A stretch of DNA of 10,717 bases, taken from positions 5,384-16,100 of the forward strand of contig DCZG01000069.1 in NCBI GenBank assembly GCA_002331575.1, in the 5' to 3' direction. The stretch comes from Atopobium sp. UBA2090 (lineage in GTDB: Bacteria; Actinomycetota; Coriobacteriia; Coriobacteriales; Atopobiaceae). Below, piece by piece: positions 7,536 through 10,717 of this stretch (its first letter is position 1; every line of letters begins with the position of its first letter). The notes under the pieces were generated by a model that did no database searches, was not told the origin of the DNA, and saw nothing but the letters and a program-made list of their open reading frames with translations. The translations under genes were made by a program, and so were the position numbers.

Positions 7536-7571
7536 GACAAGACCCCCGCCTTGCATGGTGGGGGTCTTGTC
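7536..7571 (+). terminator. strong hairpin after the lysin remnant
   Basis: GACAAGACCCCC pairs perfectly with GGGGGTCTTGTC, and three inner pairs (one G-T) extend the stem to 15 bp around the six-base loop TTGCAT. It lies 57 bases after the lysin stop. No clear T-run follows on either strand, so it may be a weak or bidirectional terminator or an RNA-stabilising stem. Confidence 0.6.
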
Positions 7572-7654
7572 TGCGTAATTGGCTAAGGGGCTAGACAATT
7601 GTATAGACTCTATCTTTACATCCTAAAGAAAGTCATGAGATTTCACTATATAGA

Positions 7655-8896
7655 TTATTTATTTACAATGAGCCAATCGCTCTCTGGACGGCATAGGAGT
7701 CGTGCATTGTTATAGGCCATATCAAGTGTGAGAATTGTCTCACCCTGGTAGTTGCCGGCGATGCTTTTGCTCACAGCGAGAGCGAGGCTAGGCACTGTGT
7801 CCCTCTTTAAACATAGCGGCAGAAGTAGCGTGATTTTTCTCGTCACTGGGTAATAGGATGGTACCGCTGTGCGAAAACTCCACCGTGCTCGTTTGCAAGC
7901 TAATTCTATAGCGTCACTAAGGCGGTTCTGGATACCCTTATACAGATCGGGGTTATCCCCGAGTAAATCGCTTAGCCTATCAAAGTTTTCGCGTATGGTT
8001 TTATCCCATTGATTTTCAGGGCGATGAAGTCGCTCGTCAGTGGGGTCTGCATCGGCAATGCGATCTGCAAGTATACATGCCTCCTTGCTATCGCCGAGTT
8101 GCTCTCTAATGAATGCAATTGGATAACGACCAATATTTTCTTTAATTATATGCTCATAGTCTGGGAATAGCTGTTTACTCGAATCATAGACGAGGTCACT
8201 AAGATTGATGGCATAGCAGGCAGTCTTTGGCAGGCAGGGGAGTACTTCGACTATTTTCTTCCCGAGCTCATTTTCACCGGCTATGCAGGTTCCGGAGTAT
8301 TTCCATTTTTGAAGAGGACGATTATTGGGCTCGAAACACATGTAAATATCCTCGAAGTACTTGTTAACGAGTCCGGTGTTGAACGCCGCAAACGACCCAT
8401 CCTCCGCTATAAGAACTTTTTTCTCGCATACAAGACGACCATAAGTGTTTGAGAGGTAACTGCGAAGTACAGGGTAATCGGTATGCCCTTTGGGTCCCCA
8501 TTCTTCATCTAGTGCAAGCTCTGCTGTTTCGGAGAGGATTTCCTTCCACGGCACATACGCAAACTTTTGAATATCATAGAAGCCCAATGTGTCATGGTCA
8601 TCCTTGCCAACATATGCTACGCACCATGGATGTTTCGGATCATCGTTTTTGTTCGGCTTCATGAAGGCAACTACTGCCATGTCTGTATTGGTACAGTCCA
8701 GAATTTGAAAGCAAACTCCCCCAGCCTTCTTGTTTTCCACCAGCTGCTTCTCGTTGAACGCATGCGACCAACTACGACTGATGGAGTCGTCAGGAGATAT
8801 GCCAGCCGGAAGAAACTGCTTCGCTTTGCTTTTTATGCTATCTGGAATGAAAGCAAAGTCATCAAGATTCTCTGTCATTTCAGGGTATATGCACAT
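7655..8896 (-). CDS. DUF3825-domain protein
   Basis: The 413-residue protein carries a C-terminal DUF3825 domain (about residues 105-409). This domain often occurs with OST-HTH/LOTUS or other RNA-associated domains and has no settled activity. Matching segments are FYDIQKFAYVPWKEI, PVLRSYLSNTYGRL, SFAAFNTGLVNKYFEDIYMCFEPN, SDLVYDSSKQLFPDYEHI, AIELACKRARWSFRTAVPSYY and the highly typical LLLPLCL plus TILTLDMAYNNARLL. The first 100 residues match nothing I recognise and show no LOTUS domain, signal peptide or membrane segment. ATG 8896 was chosen because AGGAG and a second GGA lie just upstream; a Met at 8878 is possible. The gene is clearly AT-richer than both flanks, has its own promoter-like sequence and no operon partner, suggesting a separately acquired single gene. 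A role in RNA metabolism or phage defence is inference only. Confidence 0.85.
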   Translation of the reverse strand: MCIYPEMTENLDDFAFIPDSIKSKAKQFLPAGISPDDSISRSWSHAFNEKQLVENKKAGGVCFQILDCTNTDMAVVAFMKPNKNDDPKHPWCVAYVGKDDHDTLGFYDIQKFAYVPWKEILSETAELALDEEWGPKGHTDYPVLRSYLSNTYGRLVCEKKVLIAEDGSFAAFNTGLVNKYFEDIYMCFEPNNRPLQKWKYSGTCIAGENELGKKIVEVLPCLPKTACYAINLSDLVYDSSKQLFPDYEHIIKENIGRYPIAFIREQLGDSKEACILADRIADADPTDERLHRPENQWDKTIRENFDRLSDLLGDNPDLYKGIQNRLSDAIELACKRARWSFRTAVPSYYPVTRKITLLLPLCLKRDTVPSLALAVSKSIAGNYQGETILTLDMAYNNARLLCRPESDWLIVNK

Positions 8897-8916
8897 ATGC
8901 GTTCCTGCTCCTATCT

Positions 8917-8944
8917 TTTATGCTTCTTAATGTTGTACTGTCAA
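8917..8944 (-). promoter_or_regulatory. sigma-70-type promoter of the DUF3825 gene
   Basis: A perfect -35 TTGACA (8944-8939) and a -10 CATAAA (8922-8917) are separated by 16 bases. Transcription would start near 8910, giving a very short leader before ATG 8896. The surrounding DNA is AT-rich. Confidence 0.55.
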
Positions 8945-9116
8945 AATTTAATCTATGCTATTTGCATTCATATATCAAAATCGTGTATGCAACCAATCCT
9001 GTCAGTCAAATATAACAATCAACAAGCACTCATCTAGCTGAAGCCCTTTGCCGGTGTTCTAGCACTCCGTCTGCAATCTCGTCAACGCGGCATTTGGCAT
9101 CTTAGACATACTTATC
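8945..9116. other. AT-rich intergenic DNA without a recognisable gene
   Basis: From 8945 to about 9030 the DNA is very AT-rich. It then changes to mixed composition before the GC-rich remnant on the - strand. I see no RNA gene, att-like repeat or convincing coding frame. Frames on the + strand here run antisense into the DUF3825 gene and lack a ribosome binding site. Confidence 0.5.
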
Positions 9117-9568
9117 TCATTTTTGCACCACGAACCACCTCGTCCCCTGCCTCCAGACCTCGTGCGGCGTCCTTGACCCCGCAAGCCTGACCTCGCGCAC
9201 CGTGGGCGGCTGCGCCTCCGTTGCGGGTGCGACGGTCGGTGACGGACCCTCCCGCGTGACCTGCCAGCGACGTCTGTCGAGCGAGACCGCCCGCAGCGCC
9301 TCGCGGCCGGACTCGTCCACGTCGAGCGTCACAGAGACGTAGGTGCGGGCAGAGGGCGACGGTACATGGCGGGGCGGTCATGCCCGCCTGCCCTTCCACG
9401 CGGACACGAGGCGCATGGCGTCCCTAGCCTTCGTGCTCACGGCACCCCCTCATCCGAAGGTAGAAGTCACCCTCAAGCGTGGCCACCATGGTCCCCGCGG
9501 GCGATTGCCGTGTCAACAGCCCTTCGGGCCGCCTTTCTGACGCTTGCCACCACATCCTCGAAGGCCAT
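9117..9568 (-). pseudogene. decayed small gene or gene pair, unrecognised
   Basis: A well-formed start is present: ATG 9568 with GGGGGGAG six bases upstream encodes MAFEDVVASVRKAARRAVDT, but this frame stops after 31 residues. Short frames follow in other phases, one containing EGDFYLRMRG and one reading MSTKARDAMRLVSAWKGRRA. The last stops at a TGA near 9380, and the same frame then continues as YVSVTLDVDESGREALRAVS, ending EVWRQGTRWFVVQK at 9117. The final 71 residues could start at GTG 9332, but nothing like a ribosome binding site precedes it. The protein-like composition and the good upstream signals suggest a real gene broken by stops and small indels. I have a vague impression of similar small proteins in Coriobacteriia but cannot name a family. 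It could instead be several genuine very short ORFs. Confidence 0.4.
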
Positions 9569-9606
9569 CGTCGCTCCCCCCACCAGCTTTTCAACCAATT
9601 CTATCT

Positions 9607-9635
9607 CATATAGCTGGTGTCCTGATTGCGTACAA
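9607..9635 (-). promoter_or_regulatory. promoter-like sequence upstream of the decayed small gene
   Basis: TTGTAC (9635-9630) and TATATG (9612-9607) are spaced 17 bases apart, with a start expected near 9600 and the GGGGGGAG ribosome binding site and ATG 9568 just after. The -10 match is moderate. TAGAAT a few bases further on is an alternative. Confidence 0.35.
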
Positions 9636-9789
9636 GTCTAGCAGCCATTCCCGTATCCCAAGCGCGTCCCAAAACGTCAAAACAGCCACGTTCATACGAA
9701 GATGCATTTGCATATGCGCAGCTAGAGGAATTAGGACGCATCCTGCAATGCTATCTTGGGCTACGCACGGTAGACCATGCGACCGACGA

Positions 9790-9815
9790 AGCCCTCACCC
9801 TGCGGGGTGAGGGCT
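9790..9815. terminator. 11-bp perfect hairpin, probable terminator
   Basis: AGCCCTCACCC pairs with GGGTGAGGGCT around the loop TGCG. On the + strand it is followed by GTTTCTTCATTT, a moderate T-rich tail; on the - strand the tail is TCGTCGG. It could end + strand transcription, or serve as a distant terminator for the tRNA-Leu transcript, whose 3' end is about 110 bases away. Confidence 0.55.
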
Positions 9816-9841
9816 GTTTCTTCATTTATGCACTCGGAGTC

Positions 9842-9861
9842 GAGAACGTCGGAGAACGTCG
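9842..9861. repeat. 10-bp tandem duplication
   Basis: GAGAACGTCG occurs twice in direct succession, followed by GA. It is short and non-coding; no function is suggested. Confidence 0.7.
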
Positions 9862-9924
9862 GAAGCAAGGTGCCTTATCATTTCCGAAGGCATCCAACTT
9901 TTCAGAAAGATGCCTGCTAGTGCA

Positions 9925-10010
9925 TGGTGCCCGAGGTGGGAGTCGAACCCACACGGGGTTTCCCCCTGAGGTTTTTGAGACCTCTGCGTCTGCCATTCCG
10001 CCACTCGGGC
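9925..10010 (-). tRNA. tRNA-Leu (anticodon CAA)
   Basis: This is a full class II tRNA, 86 bases with the encoded CCA. Acceptor strands GCCCGAG and CTCGGGC pair perfectly. The anticodon stem GAGGT/ACCTC encloses the loop CTCAAAA, giving anticodon CAA, which reads UUG codons. The long variable arm GGGGAAACCCC is typical of tRNA-Leu, and the T arm is GTGGG-TTCGACT-CCCAC. The 3' end points toward the accessory region on the left. Confidence 0.96.
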
Positions 10011-10035
10011 AAGGGCGCGCCCTCTTCAGAAGAAG

Positions 10036-10064
10036 AGGATACACCAGCGGTGCCGAACTACCAA
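10036..10064 (-). promoter_or_regulatory. promoter of tRNA-Leu
   Basis: TTGGTA (10064-10059) and TATCCT (10041-10036) are spaced 17 bases apart, placing the transcript start near 10029, about 19 bases before the mature tRNA 5' end. The palindrome CCTCTTC-AGAA-GAAGAGG at 10021-10038 overlaps the -10 box and could also act as an end signal for the hydrolase gene. Confidence 0.5.
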
Positions 10065-10071
10065 CGTGGGC

Positions 10072-10717
10072 CTATCTCAGGCACGGGTTCGTCTCGAGCT
10101 CATGCGACATGACCGTGTAGTCGCCATGCCCGCAGAAGATCACGGTGTTGGGAGCAAGGATGTCCTTGAGATGCTCGAGCGACGCCGCCAGCGCGGTCGC
10201 GTCTCCCCCGACGAGGTCGGTGCGCCCGCAGGAGCCGGCGAAGAGCGTGTCGCCAACGAAGGCGAGGCCAGAAGCCGTGCCCCCGCCCACGAGGACGATA
10301 CCTCCCGGGGTGTGGCCGGGCGTTGCCACGACGGTGAAGGTGGCGGTGCCGAGGTGGAGCACGTCTCCGTCCTCGAGCGTGATGTCGGGCATGGGCGCGT
10401 CGTCGTCATAGCTGCGGCCCTGCTCGCTTGGCTCGCCGGCATGCGTCGCCTGCTCGGCGTCCGCGGCGCTTATCGCATAGGGCGCGCCCGTGGCGTCGCG
10501 CAGGCCCTTGACGCCGCCCACGTGGTCGCCGTGACCATGGGTCGCGACGATGTACCTCACATGGAGGTCACCGAGGGCATCGGCGATCGCTGCACCGACG
10601 GCTCCGGGATCGACGACCATGCATTCGCCCTTGGAGGCGTAGACGTAGCAGTTGGTCTCGATGGGTCCGACGATAAAGCGGCTGAGCTCGTCAGCGTCGT
10701 CGTGGTCGCAGCCGCAG
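10072..10717 (-). CDS. metallo-beta-lactamase-fold hydrolase, glyoxalase II-like (5' partial)
   Basis: This is a zinc-dependent hydrolase of the MBL superfamily, close in layout to the GloB/YcbL hydroxyacylglutathione-hydrolase-like group. The visible 214 residues include RFIVGPIETNCYVY near the N-terminus, the metal motif THGHGDH, the later His in ATPGHTPGG, the bridging Asp in FVGDTLFAGSCGRTD and the last His in IFCGHGDYT, so all expected ligands are present. The frame stays open past ATG 10620 to the window edge and the first beta strands lie upstream of that ATG, so the true start is outside the window. The C-terminus (HELETNPCLR) is normal for short bacterial members. It probably hydrolyses a thioester such as a glyoxalase product in the cytoplasm; the substrate is not deducible. 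Its GC-rich composition and the adjacent tRNA suggest ordinary chromosomal DNA. Confidence 0.9.
   Translation of the reverse strand, partial: CGCDHDDADELSRFIVGPIETNCYVYASKGECMVVDPGAVGAAIADALGDLHVRYIVATHGHGDHVGGVKGLRDATGAPYAISAADAEQATHAGEPSEQGRSYDDDAPMPDITLEDGDVLHLGTATFTVVATPGHTPGGIVLVGGGTASGLAFVGDTLFAGSCGRTDLVGGDATALAASLEHLKDILAPNTVIFCGHGDYTVMSHELETNPCLR

Larger units (their letters stand above)
9569..9924. other. non-coding stretch between decayed gene and tRNA-Leu
   Basis: Apart from the promoter-like sequence, one hairpin and a short tandem repeat, this stretch holds nothing I can name. The + strand frame through it reads onward through the antisense of the tRNA and has no start signals, so it is not a gene. 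No integrase fragment or copy of the tRNA 3' end was seen. Confidence 0.5.

Noticed and set aside
8567..9037. 156-codon + strand frame
   Set aside because: It is mostly antisense to the DUF3825 gene, continues into AT-rich DNA and has no start signals.
9626..10120. 164-codon + strand frame
   Set aside because: It runs through the antisense of the tRNA-Leu gene and of the hydrolase 3' end, and has no family resemblance.

Overview
The window is a mosaic accessory region. It most resembles a GC-rich Gram-positive of the Coriobacteriia type (Olsenella/Atopobium-like). This is inferred from the codon use of the GC-rich genes, the style of the lysin wall-binding domain and the YraN-like remnant; no rRNA or species marker is present.

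Left part (1-4080, + strand): the 3' end of a large helicase/N6-adenine-methyltransferase-type restriction protein is cut by the window edge. It stops after the SAM-binding half of a methyltransferase domain, with no NPPY motif. After 45 bases comes a gene pair of clearly lower GC: an ~800-residue PHP phosphoesterase fused to an ABC/SMC-type ATPase, and an overlapping 114-residue acidic protein. The small protein ends in DIPF, like the acidic tip of single-stranded-DNA-binding protein (SSB). This pair is the best candidate for an under-described defence system: a nucleotide- or nucleic-acid-cleaving ATPase with a partner that may dock to SSB-binding repair proteins.

Middle (4148-7479): a complete IS21-family element on the - strand (istA, istB, with multiple 22-bp terminal repeats) lies between two unrelated broken genes. 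On its left is the C-terminal part of a degenerate yraN-like gene on the - strand. On its right is the C-terminal part of a phage-type amidase/wall-binding lysin on the + strand. The flanks do not join into one gene and show no target duplication, so the element sits at a deletion or rearrangement junction. A perfect 15-bp hairpin follows the lysin remnant.

Right accessory part (7655-9924): an AT-rich gene for a DUF3825 protein (- strand) has its own promoter-like sequence. Beyond it are AT-rich DNA and a decayed small gene on the - strand that still has a promoter-like sequence and ribosome binding site but is broken by stops and frame changes.

Right edge (9925-10717, - strand): a complete tRNA-Leu(CAA) gene with encoded CCA, and a metallo-beta-lactamase-fold hydrolase whose N-terminus lies beyond the window. 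These look like normal chromosome and mark the right side of the accessory region. The tRNA 3' end faces the island, but no integrase or att repeat is visible here.
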